54,576 bases of DNA. Origin: Streptomyces sp. WM4235. Lineage in GTDB: Bacteria > Actinomycetota > Actinomycetes > Streptomycetales > Streptomycetaceae. This document shows, piece after piece, positions 34,129 through 44,598 of the stretch (the first letter of the stretch is position 1; the number at the start of each line of letters is the position of its first letter). The DNA is taken from positions 1-54,576 of the forward strand of contig NZ_LGDE01000423.1 of the NCBI RefSeq assembly GCF_001279725.1, written 5' to 3'. The translations under genes and the position numbers were made by a program. The notes under the pieces were generated by a model. The model did not search any database and was not told where the DNA came from. It worked only from the letters and a program-made list of their open reading frames with translations.

Positions 34129-34665
34129 ATGAGTCAGGCGCAGGAACACGAGCAGAACGGCCAGTCCGTCCCCCAGACCCGCACCGCACGCCACCGCCGG
34201 ATCGTGGACATCCTCAACCGGCAACCGGTGCGCTCGCAGAGCCAGTTGGCCAAGCTGCTCGCCGACGACGGGCTGAGCGTCACCCAGGCGACGCTCTCGC
34301 GGGACCTCGACGAGCTGGGCGCGGTGAAGATCCGCAACACGGGCGGCGAGCTGATCTACGCGGTCCCCAGCGAGGGCGGCTTCCGCACCCCGCAGGCCCC
34401 GCTCGGCGAGTCGGCGAAGGAGGAGCGCATGCGGCGCCTCTCCGGGGAACTGTTGATCTCCGCCGAGGCCTCCGCGAACCTCGTGGTCCTGCGCACCCCG
34501 CCCGGCGCGGCCCAGTTCCTCGCGTCCGCGATCGACCAGGCCGAACTCCGGGAGATCCTCGGCACCATCGCCGGCGACGACACCCTGATGCTCATCAGCC
34601 GTGATCCGGCGGGCGGTCAGGCCCTCGCCGACCACCTGCTGCGGTTGGCGCAGAAGGAAGGCTGA
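34129..34665 (+). CDS. argR: Arginine repressor
   Basis: The 178-residue ArgR has an N-terminal winged helix ([41 protein letters not shown]). The C-terminal hexamerisation/arginine-binding domain carries [23 protein letters not shown] and [11 protein letters not shown], with the GDD ligand motif. It closes the operon it represses; the likely targets here are the boxes at 29755-29789 and 37713-37724. The ~20-residue N-terminal extension is usual in Streptomyces. Confidence 0.96.
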   Translation: MSQAQEHEQNGQSVPQTRTARHRRIVDILNRQPVRSQSQLAKLLADDGLSVTQATLSRDLDELGAVKIRNTGGELIYAVPSEGGFRTPQAPLGESAKEERMRRLSGELLISAEASANLVVLRTPPGAAQFLASAIDQAELREILGTIAGDDTLMLISRDPAGGQALADHLLRLAQKEG

Positions 34666-34670
34666 GCCCC

Positions 34671-34702
34671 GCGAGGCGTCCCGCCCCGGGCGGGCGCCTC
34701 GC
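34671..34702 (+). terminator. Terminator of argCJBDR
   Basis: GCGAGGCG and CGCCTCGC pair over 8 bp and enclose a further CCCGCC/GGCGGG stem, 5 nt after the argR stop. The rest of the spacer to 34875 holds no supported gene. Confidence 0.8.
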
Positions 34703-34875
34703 GGGCGGGCGCCGAAATCGGCTGCTGCGAACGCCTGTTCGCCCCTGGCCTCGGAAGGTGCACTCTTTCGCCCTGCCCGCCTCGCTGACCGTCCTGGCCT
34801 GCCTCCTGTACGGGGCCATCGGCGTGCGGTGGTGGCACCGGGCCGCCGCCGGCCGGGCCCGCGCCGGGACGGCCC

Positions 34876-35571
34876 TTAGTACCGCGTCACGGCGAGCGGG
34901 CCGTCCTGCGTGCCGACCGCGATGTGCGGCCGGCGCCCGGGGTCCGCCCAGCGCAGGATCGCGCGCATCGACCGCTCCGGCACGGACACGCAGCCCGCCG
35001 TCGCGCCCTTGCCGTCGACGTGCAGGAAGATGCCCGCGCCCCGGCCGCGCACCGGCCTGTCGTAGTTGAAGTCCATCACCAGCGCGTACGCGTACTGCTG
35101 CCGGTACGTGACCAGGTGCTCGGCCTCGCCCGGCGCGCAGTCGGCGGGCAGCGGCTCCACCCAGCGGTTGTAGCTGCTCGACGCGTTGTCCTGGCACCAC
35201 CAGGAACGCTCGGTCACCCGCCGGTACCGGGTGCGGTACTCCGTGCCCGCGGGCGGGGCCGCGATGCCGAACGCGTACGGCAGTCCGTACAGGCCCGCCG
35301 GGGTGGTGCTGGTGCCCTGGACCCGGGTGGTGCCTTCGGCCAGGCCGTTCGCCCCGAACCGCGCGGGTGCGCTGCCCGCCTCGTACCAGCGGCCCGCGCG
35401 CCGGTCCCACCAGGTGAGCCGGCCCGTCGTGGATCCGGCGGAGGGGGCGACGGCGACGATCAGCTGACTGCCGCCCCCGGTGTCGGCGAGGCGCGCGGGC
35501 AGGGGCGTGGGGCCGGGCCACAGCAGGCCGGTGACGAACAGTGAGCCGGCGAGGAGAGCGGTACGCAGCAC
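34876..35571 (-). CDS. Secreted L,D-transpeptidase (YkuD) family protein
   Basis: The 231-residue protein has a signal sequence (LLAGSLFVTGLLWPG). The C-terminal YkuD-like catalytic region contains IFLHVDGKGATAGCVSVPE: His and Cys form the catalytic pair, and H-x-D-G-K-x-x-T-A-G-C-V is the secreted variant seen in actinobacteria. It would cross-link or modify peptidoglycan stem peptides. It starts 3 nt after the end of the flavin split-barrel gene and may be cotranscribed with it. The gene is convergent with argR and lies inside the interrupted arginine region. Confidence 0.85.
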   Translation of the reverse strand: MLRTALLAGSLFVTGLLWPGPTPLPARLADTGGGSQLIVAVAPSAGSTTGRLTWWDRRAGRWYEAGSAPARFGANGLAEGTTRVQGTSTTPAGLYGLPYAFGIAAPPAGTEYRTRYRRVTERSWWCQDNASSSYNRWVEPLPADCAPGEAEHLVTYRQQYAYALVMDFNYDRPVRGRGAGIFLHVDGKGATAGCVSVPERSMRAILRWADPGRRPHIAVGTQDGPLAVTRY

Positions 35572-35574
35572 CCG

Positions 35575-36156
<582 letters not shown>

Positions 36157-36198
36157 GACCTGATCATCTCCTGCCGTGACGGGCGACCGCCGCACGTT

Positions 36199-37587
36199 TC
36201 ACCTCGTGAGACCCAGGCGCGAGCGCCGCACCCCCATTTCGTACGCGTCGAACAGCCCCGCCGAGCGCCGCAACAGCTCCGCGAGTTCCGGCCGGTCCGT
36301 GTCGTCCGTGTGGAGACTGAGCTGCCACTTCCACCCCCGTACGGTGGCACGGGCCGTCGCCCGCAGGCGGGGGTCGTCGTCCGCGACCATGGCGACACAG
36401 GCCCGCAGTTCCGTGATGCCGCGCCGTGCCCGCAGCAGCCGGAAGGCGGCCCGGCGCAGGTGCCGGGGGCGGTCCGCGGCGAGCCGCGCGATCAGCCGGT
36501 CGGCGTCCAGGCGCCCCGAGAACGGGAGCAGGCTGAGGGAGGCCTCGCGCACCACGGCCGGCCAGGGGTCCTCCAACAGGGCGGTCAGCGCCGTGATGTC
36601 GGTGTTGTCGTCCAGGAGCCGCAGCCCGGCGACGGCCGCGGCGCGCACCCGTCCGTCGGGGTGGGTGAGCAGGGCGTGCAGCCGCGGGCCGTCGCTGCGG
36701 CGCGCGCACTCGGCGAAGCCCGCCACGGCGTACGCGGTGACCCGCCCGGGGTCCGTCACCAGCTCGCGGTAGTGCGGGAAGGGGTCGCCGCCGCCCTGAC
36801 CGACGAGCCATCGCGCGCAGGCCCGCACCAGGCCGGAGCGGTCCGCCAGGTGGCGCACCGCCTCCTCGGTCCGACCGGCTCCGCGCAGTGCGGTGACCCC
36901 GGTGGCCCGGACCATCGGTGACCGCGCGCCGAGCAGCAGGTCGACGGCCTCGTCGTCGGGCCCGTCGGTGGCCATCAGCCGGGTGGCCGCGTCGGCCCAC
37001 AGTCGGGCGGTGACGGGGTCGGGGTCGGTCGCGGCGAGGCGGGCCAGGGCGCGGGCGTCGAACCGCCCGCTCTCCAGGGTGAGCCGGGCGGCGTATCGCC
37101 GGGTGGGGAGGTCCGTGTCCGCCCGGAGCGCGGCCAGGACGGGTTCGTCGTCGCGCAGCACCTCCTCCAGTCGGGCCAGGGCCCAGCCGCCCTGTTCGCG
37201 GGCGGACAACCGCAGTACGAGCGGGGTGAGGGTGCGCGCGGCGCGCTCGGGGTGGGTGCGCAGGAGCGCGCCGAGCACCTGGCGGGCCCGGTCCCGTACC
37301 GCCGGCGCCCAATCGGCGCACCGGATCGCGACGAGCTCGGGCCACCGCTCGGCCCGGTCGAGCGCGGCCTCTCGGATCCGCCCGTCGGGGTGGCACAGCA
37401 GTGTCGCGTGGAGGCCTTCCCGGGGCCCGGCCGAGTCGTCCCGGCCGTACCGCAGTCGGCTGCGGACCTCCTGGTCGAACGCGATCCACGCCGTGGGCCC
37501 GGCGTCCGCGAGTTCCCGTCGGACGTCCGCTCCCGGGCGGGCCGCGTTCGGCCCCGTCCGGAGGTGCTCTTCCCGGTGTGCGCTCAC
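36199..37587 (-). CDS. HEAT-repeat protein of unknown function
   Basis: The 462-residue protein is almost entirely helical and made of HEAT/ARM-like repeats of about 30 residues. Recurrent units include HPDGRIREAALDRAERWP, HPDGRVRAAAVAGLRLL and DPWPAVVREASLSLLP. No membrane segment or catalytic motif is visible. Such solenoids bind proteins or nucleic acids. The GTG at 37587 is preceded by GGAAGG about 10 nt upstream. It is the first of three minus-strand genes that separate argR from argH. Confidence 0.75.
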   Translation of the reverse strand: MSAHREEHLRTGPNAARPGADVRRELADAGPTAWIAFDQEVRSRLRYGRDDSAGPREGLHATLLCHPDGRIREAALDRAERWPELVAIRCADWAPAVRDRARQVLGALLRTHPERAARTLTPLVLRLSAREQGGWALARLEEVLRDDEPVLAALRADTDLPTRRYAARLTLESGRFDARALARLAATDPDPVTARLWADAATRLMATDGPDDEAVDLLLGARSPMVRATGVTALRGAGRTEEAVRHLADRSGLVRACARWLVGQGGGDPFPHYRELVTDPGRVTAYAVAGFAECARRSDGPRLHALLTHPDGRVRAAAVAGLRLLDDNTDITALTALLEDPWPAVVREASLSLLPFSGRLDADRLIARLAADRPRHLRRAAFRLLRARRGITELRACVAMVADDDPRLRATARATVRGWKWQLSLHTDDTDRPELAELLRRSAGLFDAYEMGVRRSRLGLTR

Positions 37588-37689
37588 GTCGGCGCCGCCT
37601 TCCTTGGGCTCGATGCGCCGATGCTACGGACGTTCATGCGGCGCGGGCCATTGAATAACCGCAGGCCAGAGCGGAGGGGGCACGGTCGA

Positions 37690-37724
37690 TTGACGAAACA
37701 TACGGAGCAGTGCATAGTTATGCC
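37690..37724 (+). promoter_or_regulatory. Retained argG promoter with ARG box, now upstream of argH
   Basis: TTGACG (37690-37695), a 17-nt spacer and CATAGT (37713-37718) form a strong promoter. The ARG box GCATA-GT-TATGC (37712-37723) covers the -10. CATAGTTATGCC matches 10 of 12 bases of the argC operator TATAGTCATGCC. Confidence 0.78.
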
Positions 37725-37939
37725 TGTTCGAGGCCAACCGGTACGTGACCGGCGACATCCGCGTGACCCCGCACGGCGGCCGCGCCGTCGTCACGGGGCG
37801 CAGGTCGGACGTGTCGCTCTACGACTTCAACCTGGCCACCTACGACTCGGGCGACACCTTCGACCAGTCCAAGGCCCAGGGTTTCATCGAGATCCTCGGC
37901 CTGTCGTCGAAGATCGCCGCACGCCGCGACCTCGCCTGA
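37724..37939 (+). pseudogene. argG: C-terminal remnant of argininosuccinate synthase
   Basis: Translation in this frame gives [14 protein letters not shown] and then [31 protein letters not shown] and finally [12 protein letters not shown] followed by a stop. This is the C-terminal ~70 residues of actinobacterial ArgG; the M. tuberculosis protein ends almost the same way ([30 protein letters not shown], from memory). The first ~330 codons, including the ATP-binding PP-loop and the start codon, are absent: a TAG lies in frame at 37715. The fragment begins exactly at the expected transcription start of the ARG-box promoter. It has no internal stop or frameshift. A GTG at 37745 could start a 64-residue peptide, but no ribosome-binding site is clear. 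Confidence 0.88.
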
Positions 37940-38030
37940 GTCCAGTCGTTGGGTCGTTGCGCAGTACGACGTCGGACTCCCCGACACCTCCGCGGCGGGG
38001 AGCCCGCGCACATCCGAGTATGCAGTCTGA

Positions 38031-39473
<1,443 letters not shown>

Positions 39474-39526
39474 CCGCACGACAGCGGTGGCCGCACGACA
39501 GCGGTGGCCGCGTACGACAGTGGTGG
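39474..39526 (+). repeat. Three tandem 17-19 bp repeats after argH
   Basis: CCGCACGACAGCGGTGG occurs twice back to back (39474-39490, 39491-39507). A third, diverged copy (CCGCGTACGACAGTGGTGG, 39508-39526) and a partial fourth follow. The array starts at the base after the argH stop and ends just before the terminator. It looks like recent slippage. Confidence 0.8.
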
Positions 39527-39535
39527 CCGCGTGAC

Positions 39536-39579
39536 CCGAAGGGGGCGGCCGGAGCACCCGCTCCGGCCGCCCCCTTCGG
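39536..39579. terminator. 19-bp terminator after argH
   Basis: Arms 39536-39554 and 39561-39579 pair perfectly over 19 bp with a 6-nt loop. It lies between argH and the convergent HAD-like gene and can serve both. Confidence 0.88.
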
Positions 39580-39625
39580 CGTGCCATGCCGCACGGTCCG
39601 CCGGGCGCCCGGCCGCCCGGGCGTC

Positions 39626-40147
39626 CTACGCGGCCCAGTGCGCCAGCGCGTCGAAGTCGGCCGGGGTCAGCCCGATCCGCTCGTCGATGCGCATCAGCAG
39701 GGTGCGCGCCGGATGGCGCAGGTCCACGTACTCCCGGTCCATCGCGGTGATGTCGTCGTCGATCCACGCGAAGGGACGCTCCCCGGCGTACTCCAGGATG
39801 TATTGCGTCTTCCAGAAGGTGCCGCGCGGCGCCCGGCCGTGCATCCGCGGCCAGTCGATGTACGGCAGCCGGGGGAGTCCCAGGCGGGGGCCTATCCAGT
39901 CGTTGGCCTCGCCCTTCCAGGTCGTCGCCCAGACCAGCTCGTAGGACTCCGCCAGGGCGAGCAGCTCGGTGCCGTGGTCGGGGTTCAGCCAGACCCGCAG
40001 GGGCTTGCGGCTCTCGGCCTCGGCCCAGCCGGTGGGGCGCATGCGGTGGGTGCCGTAGCCCTCGGGGCGGCTCTGCGCCTTGGCCGCGTACGGGTTCAGC
40101 GGGCCGTCGACGTCGATCAGCAGCAGGGGCCGGTGTCTCGGGTTCAT
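39626..40147 (-). CDS. HAD-like protein (5' nucleotidase/phosphatase-like), cytoplasmic
   Basis: The 173-residue protein begins RPLLLIDVDGPLNPYA, a HAD motif I (DVDG). It has VWATTWKGEAND, where Thr in ATTW is motif II, and AWIDDDITAMD with the acidic motif IV. Similar small proteins are annotated as HAD-domain proteins of unknown substrate. ATG 40147 has AAAGGA about 12 nt upstream. It is divergent from the TetR regulator, and the promoter region between them holds a palindromic operator, so it may be a third target of that regulator. Confidence 0.8.
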   Translation of the reverse strand: MNPRHRPLLLIDVDGPLNPYAAKAQSRPEGYGTHRMRPTGWAEAESRKPLRVWLNPDHGTELLALAESYELVWATTWKGEANDWIGPRLGLPRLPYIDWPRMHGRAPRGTFWKTQYILEYAGERPFAWIDDDITAMDREYVDLRHPARTLLMRIDERIGLTPADFDALAHWAA

Positions 40148-40192
40148 CTCGACAGGATTCCTTTCGCCGCCCTGGGGGGCAGCCCATTTTCG

Positions 40193-40252
40193 GATCACTC
40201 GATGATCACTCGATGAGACAAAGTTGTCTCATTCGGGTTATGGTTGTCTCAT
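40193..40252. promoter_or_regulatory. TetR operator region: tandem 11-mer, perfect palindrome and extra half-site
   Basis: GATCACTCGAT is duplicated exactly (40193-40203, 40204-40214). ATGAGACAA-AG-TTGTCTCAT (40213-40232) is a perfect 9-bp dyad. A third TTGTCTCAT half-site (40244-40252) lies 20 bp further and runs into the regulator start codon. TATGGT (40239-40244) sits 6 nt before ATG 40251, suggesting a leaderless transcript. Confidence 0.75.
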
Positions 40253-40802
40253 GGCCATGGATCGTGACCAGGTGCTCCGCGACGCGGCGGCCCTGCTCTC
40301 CCGCAAATCGACCGCGACGATGGACGAGGTCGCCCGCGCCGCCGGAATCGGCCGCGCGACCCTCCACCGGCACTTCGCCGGGCGCGACGCCCTCGTACGG
40401 GCCCTGGAGGAACTGGGGATCCGCGAGTTCGAGGTGGCGTTCGACAGCGCCCGCCTCGACGAGGACACGGCCGTCGACGCGCTCACACGGCTCGTCGCCG
40501 AGGTGGAGCCCAACGCCCAGCTGCTGGCCTTCCTCGTCACCGAGAACCAGCTGTTCGAGGGCGACGAGGTCAACGAGGGCTGGGCCCGGCTCGACGCCCG
40601 CGTGAGCGCCCTCTTCCGGCGCGGCCAGGAAGAGGGACACATCAGGATCGACCTGAGCCCCGCGTGGCTCACCGAGGCCCTGTACGGGCTGGTCGGCACC
40701 TGCGCCTGGGCCGTCATGGACGGCCGGGTCGCGGCCAAGGACTTTCAGTACATGATCATCGAGCTGCTGCTCGGTGGCGCACGACGGAGCGTGGAGAAAT
40801 GA
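40251..40802 (+). CDS. TetR-family transcriptional regulator
   Basis: The 183-residue protein has an N-terminal TetR helix-turn-helix (STATMDEVARAAGIGRATLHRHFAGRDAL) and an all-helical ligand domain. It probably represses itself and the overlapping MFS pump (ATGA overlap) through the palindrome upstream. ATG 40251 is preferred because a -10 hexamer ends 6 nt before it; ATG 40257 is the alternative. The gene-pair layout is that of a local efflux switch; the inducer is unknown. Confidence 0.88.
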   Translation: MAMDRDQVLRDAAALLSRKSTATMDEVARAAGIGRATLHRHFAGRDALVRALEELGIREFEVAFDSARLDEDTAVDALTRLVAEVEPNAQLLAFLVTENQLFEGDEVNEGWARLDARVSALFRRGQEEGHIRIDLSPAWLTEALYGLVGTCAWAVMDGRVAAKDFQYMIIELLLGGARRSVEK

Positions 40803-42343
40803 GTCGTACCGAAGAGCTGAGCAGGCGGACCGGGACGGAGGGACAGAGCCGAGGACGCTGGCCGGCGCTCTCCGTGCTCGTCCTGGCCGTGCTGCTGGTC
40901 GCGGTCGACGCCACCGTACTCGGCCTCGCCACCCCCGCCCTCAGCGAGGACCTCAAGCCGTCCGGCACCCAACTGCTGTGGATCGGCGACATCTACTCCT
41001 TCGTCATCGCCGGCCTGCTCGTCTCCATGGGCTCCCTCGGCGACCGCATCGGCCGCAAGAAGCTGCTGCTCATCGGAGCCACGGCCTTCGGCGCCGTCTC
41101 CGTGCTCAACGCCTACGCGAGCAGCCCCGAGATGATGATCGTGGCCCGCGCGCTCCTCGGCGTGGCCGGCGCCACCCTGATGCCGTCCACCCTCGCGCTG
41201 ATCCGCAACATCTTCCACGACCCCCGGGAGCGCAGCCTCGCCATCGGCATCTGGGGCGCCACCGCCTCGGCCGGCGCGGCCGTCGGCCCCGTCGTCGGCG
41301 GAGCGCTGCTCCAGCACTTCTGGTGGGGCTCGGTCTTCCTCATCAACCTCCCCGTGATGATCGTCCTGGTCATCGTCGGCATCAAGCTGCTTCCCGAGTC
41401 CAAGAACCCGGTCGCCGGGCCCTGGGACCTGATCAGCGTCGGCCTCTCCCTCGTCGGCATCATCGCCGTCGTCTACGCCGTCAAGGAAGCCGCCACCCAC
41501 GGGCCCTCGTGGGAGGCCGCCGGCGTCGCCGCCCTCGGTATCGGCACGCTCTACGCCTTCGTGCGCCGCCAGTTCACGCTGACCGCGCCGCTGCTCGACA
41601 TGCGGCTGTTCAAGCACCGCGGCTTCTCCGGCGCGGTCCTCGCCGACCTGCTCACCGTCTTCGGACTGTCCGGCCTGGTCTTCTTCCTGTCCCAGTTCCT
41701 CCAGCTCGTCCAGGGGCGCGAGCCGCTGGAGGCGGGCCTGGCGGAGCTGCCCGCCGCGATCGGCGCGGTGGCCACGGGCCTGCTCGCCGGCCGGTACGCC
41801 CGCAAGTACTCGGTACGGGTGCTGGTCAGCGGTGGTCTCGCCGCCATCGGCGCGGCCCTCGCCGTCCTGACCGTGATCCACAAGGAGACCGGCTACCCAC
41901 TGCTCGGCGCGGCCCTGCTCGTCGTCGGCCTCGGCGCCGGCTTCTCCTTCACGGTCACCGCCGACGTCATCCTCTCCAGCGTCCCCAAGGAGCAGGCCGG
42001 TTCCGCCTCGGCCGTCTCCGAGACCGCGTACGAACTCGGCGCCGCCCTCGGCATCGCCCTGCTCGGCTCCATCGTCACCGGCGTTTACCAGAGCTTCACC
42101 GCCCCCGCGTCGGTCTCCGGCCCGGTCGCCGACGCGGCGCACGAATCGCTCGGCGGCGCCGTCGAAGCGGCCAAGTCGCTGGACCCGGAGACCGCCCGGA
42201 CGATGGTCGACGCGGCGCAGGTCGCCTTCGTGGACGGGCTGCGACTCGCCTCCGGCGTCGGCGCGGCCGTCCTGCTGGCCACCGCCGTGGCCGCCTGGTT
42301 CCTGCTCAAGGGGCAGAAGCTCCAGGACGGGATCGAGCACTGA
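40799..42343 (+). CDS. MFS drug transporter, DHA2 (14-helix) family
   Basis: The 514-residue protein has 14 predicted helices. It has motif A between TM2 and TM3 (GSLGDRIGRKKLLL), the acidic TM1 residue in LLVAVDATVLGLATPAL, and motif C (GATASAGAAVGPVVGG) in TM5, all typical of EmrB/QacA/SmvA-like proton-driven exporters. It is translationally coupled to the TetR gene. It likely exports cationic or lipophilic drugs. The C-terminal loop with AAHESLGGAVEAAKSL is typical of this subfamily. Confidence 0.9.
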   Translation: MSRTEELSRRTGTEGQSRGRWPALSVLVLAVLLVAVDATVLGLATPALSEDLKPSGTQLLWIGDIYSFVIAGLLVSMGSLGDRIGRKKLLLIGATAFGAVSVLNAYASSPEMMIVARALLGVAGATLMPSTLALIRNIFHDPRERSLAIGIWGATASAGAAVGPVVGGALLQHFWWGSVFLINLPVMIVLVIVGIKLLPESKNPVAGPWDLISVGLSLVGIIAVVYAVKEAATHGPSWEAAGVAALGIGTLYAFVRRQFTLTAPLLDMRLFKHRGFSGAVLADLLTVFGLSGLVFFLSQFLQLVQGREPLEAGLAELPAAIGAVATGLLAGRYARKYSVRVLVSGGLAAIGAALAVLTVIHKETGYPLLGAALLVVGLGAGFSFTVTADVILSSVPKEQAGSASAVSETAYELGAALGIALLGSIVTGVYQSFTAPASVSGPVADAAHESLGGAVEAAKSLDPETARTMVDAAQVAFVDGLRLASGVGAAVLLATAVAAWFLLKGQKLQDGIEH

Positions 42344-42387
42344 CCGCGGTGCCCTGATCTCCTCAAGGAGCGGTTTCCCGCACGCGG

Positions 42388-42417
42388 TTGACAGTCCGTC
42401 GACAGGCGGGACACCAT
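42388..42417 (+). promoter_or_regulatory. Leaderless promoter of the repeat membrane protein gene
   Basis: TTGACA (42388-42393), an 18-nt spacer and CACCAT (42412-42417) precede ATG 42425 by 7 nt, with no ribosome-binding site. The -35 is perfect; the -10 is weak. Confidence 0.5.
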
Positions 42418-42424
42418 CCCGGCG

Positions 42425-43909
42425 ATGGAGATCAACGAGCTGACGCCGGCCGAGCGCCGCGTATGGGACGCCTTCCCGCGCGGCGAAGGCGTCGACTTCA
42501 GGCCGTCGCCCGACGAGGACTCCTCGGAGGGCGACTCCTGGGGGCCCGAGCGGACCCTGCGCGCCGAGGTGATCACCGCCCTGGTGCTGAGCGGGGCCCC
42601 GGCCACCGGCCAGGTGCCGGGTCTCAACGTCAGGGGCGCCCGGATCACCGGCAAGCTGGACCTCAAGTACGCGATCGTGCCGTACGGGATCCGCCTGCGG
42701 GGCTGCTGGTTCGAACGCAAGCCCCTCGTCCACGGGGCCCAACTGCGCGCCCTCGTCCTGTCCGACTCGACACTGCCCGGCCTGACCGGCGCCACCGTGA
42801 GCGTCGACATCGCACTGCGACTGTCCTGCTGTCGGATCACCGGGCCCGTCCGCCTCCAGGGCGCCCGCATATCCGGCGGCCTCTTCATCCGGCGGGCGGT
42901 CCTCGGCGACCCGGACGCGTCCGACGGACAGGACCCGGACGAGGAACCGCTGCTCCAGATCAACCACGCCCAGATCGGCACCGACGTCATCGCCATGGAC
43001 CTCACCGTCCACGGCCGGACCCGCGTCAACGGCGCCGTCGTCGGCGGCCAGGTCAACCTCGACGGCGCCCGCCTGTTCGCCCCCGGCGGCACCGCCCTGC
43101 ACGCCGAGAACCTCACCGTCGGAACCGACCTGCGGGCCATGCGGATGGAGGCCCGGGGCCGGGTCAACCTCTCCGGAGCCCGCATCCCCGGACAGCTCAA
43201 TTTCGCCCACGCCCGGTTCGTCAACCCCGGCGGCGTCGCCCTGCGCGCGTCGAGCTGCGTGATCGGCGAGGTCTGGCTGCGGTCCTGCCCGAGGCTCCAG
43301 GGCGAGGTCAACCTGCGCCGCTCCACCTTCGACCTGCTCCACATCGAGCCCGACACCTGGCCGGAGCGGATCCGCGTCGACGGCCTGACCTACCGCACCC
43401 TCGCCCCGCACCTGCCCGCCGAGCAACGGCTGCCCGCCCTGGAACGCGAGGAGTCCGGGTACCTCCCGTACGCCTACGAGCAGCTCTGCGCGGCCTACCG
43501 CACGGTCGGCGACGAACTCGCGGCCCGGACCGTCCAACTCGCCAAACTCCGCCGACACCGACGCACCCAGCCACGGCACGCACGGCTCTGGGGACTGCTC
43601 CAGGACGTCACCGTCGGCTACGGGTACCGGCCGATGCGGGCGGCGGGCTGGCTGACGGCCCTGCTGCTCACGGGGTGGATCGCATACGGTCTGGAGCCAC
43701 CGCCCGCCCTGAAGGCGGACGAGTCCCCGCAGTTCAACGCGGTGTTCTACACGATCGACCTGATGCTGCCGATCATCGGATTCGGGCAGGAGGGCGCCTT
43801 CGCGCCACGAGGCCGGTACCAGTGGCTGTCGTACCTGCTGATCGTGACCGGCTGGATCCTCGCCACGACCACCGCGGCGGGCGTCAGCCGGTCACTGCGC
43901 CGCCAGTAG
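42425..43909 (+). CDS. Membrane-anchored protein with pentapeptide-like repeats
   Basis: The 494-residue protein has an acidic N-terminus and then about 300 residues of degenerate right-handed-helix repeats. Frequent V/L-x-GAR-I/L units occur (LNVRGARITGKL, VRLQGARISGG, VNLDGARLFAPGG, VNLSGARIPGQL). A basic helical linker (RRHRRTQPRHARLW) and two or three C-terminal membrane segments (around 415-435 and 470-490) follow. Homologues are often annotated 'membrane-associated oxidoreductase', but no redox motif is visible. The repeats suggest a protein- or surface-binding beta-solenoid. The function is unknown. Confidence 0.78.
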   Translation: MEINELTPAERRVWDAFPRGEGVDFRPSPDEDSSEGDSWGPERTLRAEVITALVLSGAPATGQVPGLNVRGARITGKLDLKYAIVPYGIRLRGCWFERKPLVHGAQLRALVLSDSTLPGLTGATVSVDIALRLSCCRITGPVRLQGARISGGLFIRRAVLGDPDASDGQDPDEEPLLQINHAQIGTDVIAMDLTVHGRTRVNGAVVGGQVNLDGARLFAPGGTALHAENLTVGTDLRAMRMEARGRVNLSGARIPGQLNFAHARFVNPGGVALRASSCVIGEVWLRSCPRLQGEVNLRRSTFDLLHIEPDTWPERIRVDGLTYRTLAPHLPAEQRLPALEREESGYLPYAYEQLCAAYRTVGDELAARTVQLAKLRRHRRTQPRHARLWGLLQDVTVGYGYRPMRAAGWLTALLLTGWIAYGLEPPPALKADESPQFNAVFYTIDLMLPIIGFGQEGAFAPRGRYQWLSYLLIVTGWILATTTAAGVSRSLRRQ

Positions 43910-43926
43910 CGGCGGCGCGGCACCGA

Positions 43927-44598
43927 TCAGGCGGCCTTCGCCTTGGTGGCGTACATGTCGACGTACTCCTGGCCGGACAGGCGCATGACCTCGGCCATCA
44001 CCGAGTCGGTGACGGCGCGCAGCACGTAGCGGTCGCGGTCCATGCCCTCGTACCGGGAGAACTCCATCGGCTCGCCGAAGCGCAGGGTGACCCGCCCCGG
44101 GCGGGGCATGCCCTTGCCGCCGGGCTGGAGCTTGTCGGTGCCGATCATCGCGAACGGGACCACGGGCGCGCCCGTCATCAGGGTCAGACGGGCGATGCCG
44201 GTGCGACCGCGGTAGAGCCGGCCGTCGGGGGAGCGGGTGCCCTCGGGGTAGATGCCGAAGATCTTGCCCTCTTCGAGGATCCGGCGACCGGTCATCAGGG
44301 CTGCGACCCCGCCGTTGGCACCGTCGCGGTCCACCGGGATCATGCCGGAGCCGGTGAAGAACCAGGCCATCACGCGCCCCTTGAGGCCCTTGCCCGTCAC
44401 GTACTCGTCCTTGCCGATGAAGTGCACCGTCCGGTCGCACACCAGGGGCAGGATCATCGAGTCGATGAAGGTGAGGTGGTTGCCCGCCAGGATCACCGCA
44501 CCGCTGCCCGGAATGTTCTCGATGCCCTCCACCTTGGTGCGGAACATCAGCCGCATGACGGGTCCGACGGTGGCCTTGATGAGCGCGGTACGGAACAA
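43927..44598 (-). CDS. 1-acyl-sn-glycerol-3-phosphate acyltransferase (PlsC family)
   Basis: The 223-residue enzyme has acyltransferase motif I NHLTFIDS (N-H-x4-D), motif III YPEGTRSPDG and motif IV-like APVVPFAMIG. It adds the second acyl chain in phospholipid synthesis, at the membrane. I chose TTG 44598 because GGAGGG lies 6 nt upstream and the product then starts like its relatives; ATG 44676 would add 26 unconserved residues. It is convergent with the repeat protein and divergent from the glycerophosphodiesterase. Several Streptomyces PlsC paralogues exist. Confidence 0.85.
   Translation of the reverse strand: MFRTALIKATVGPVMRLMFRTKVEGIENIPGSGAVILAGNHLTFIDSMILPLVCDRTVHFIGKDEYVTGKGLKGRVMAWFFTGSGMIPVDRDGANGGVAALMTGRRILEEGKIFGIYPEGTRSPDGRLYRGRTGIARLTLMTGAPVVPFAMIGTDKLQPGGKGMPRPGRVTLRFGEPMEFSRYEGMDRDRYVLRAVTDSVMAEVMRLSGQEYVDMYATKAKAA

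Noticed and set aside
34758..35069. Small plus-strand ORF starting MHSFALPASLTVLACLLYG with one hydrophobic segment
   Set aside because: About 190 nt overlap the L,D-transpeptidase gene in antisense, there is no good ribosome-binding site, and it is convergent. It may be a relic, but coding is not supported.
40745..43579. 944-codon minus-strand open frame opposite the MFS and repeat-protein genes
   Set aside because: It spans two real genes and their spacer in antisense, with Gly/Asp/Arg-rich low-complexity translation.
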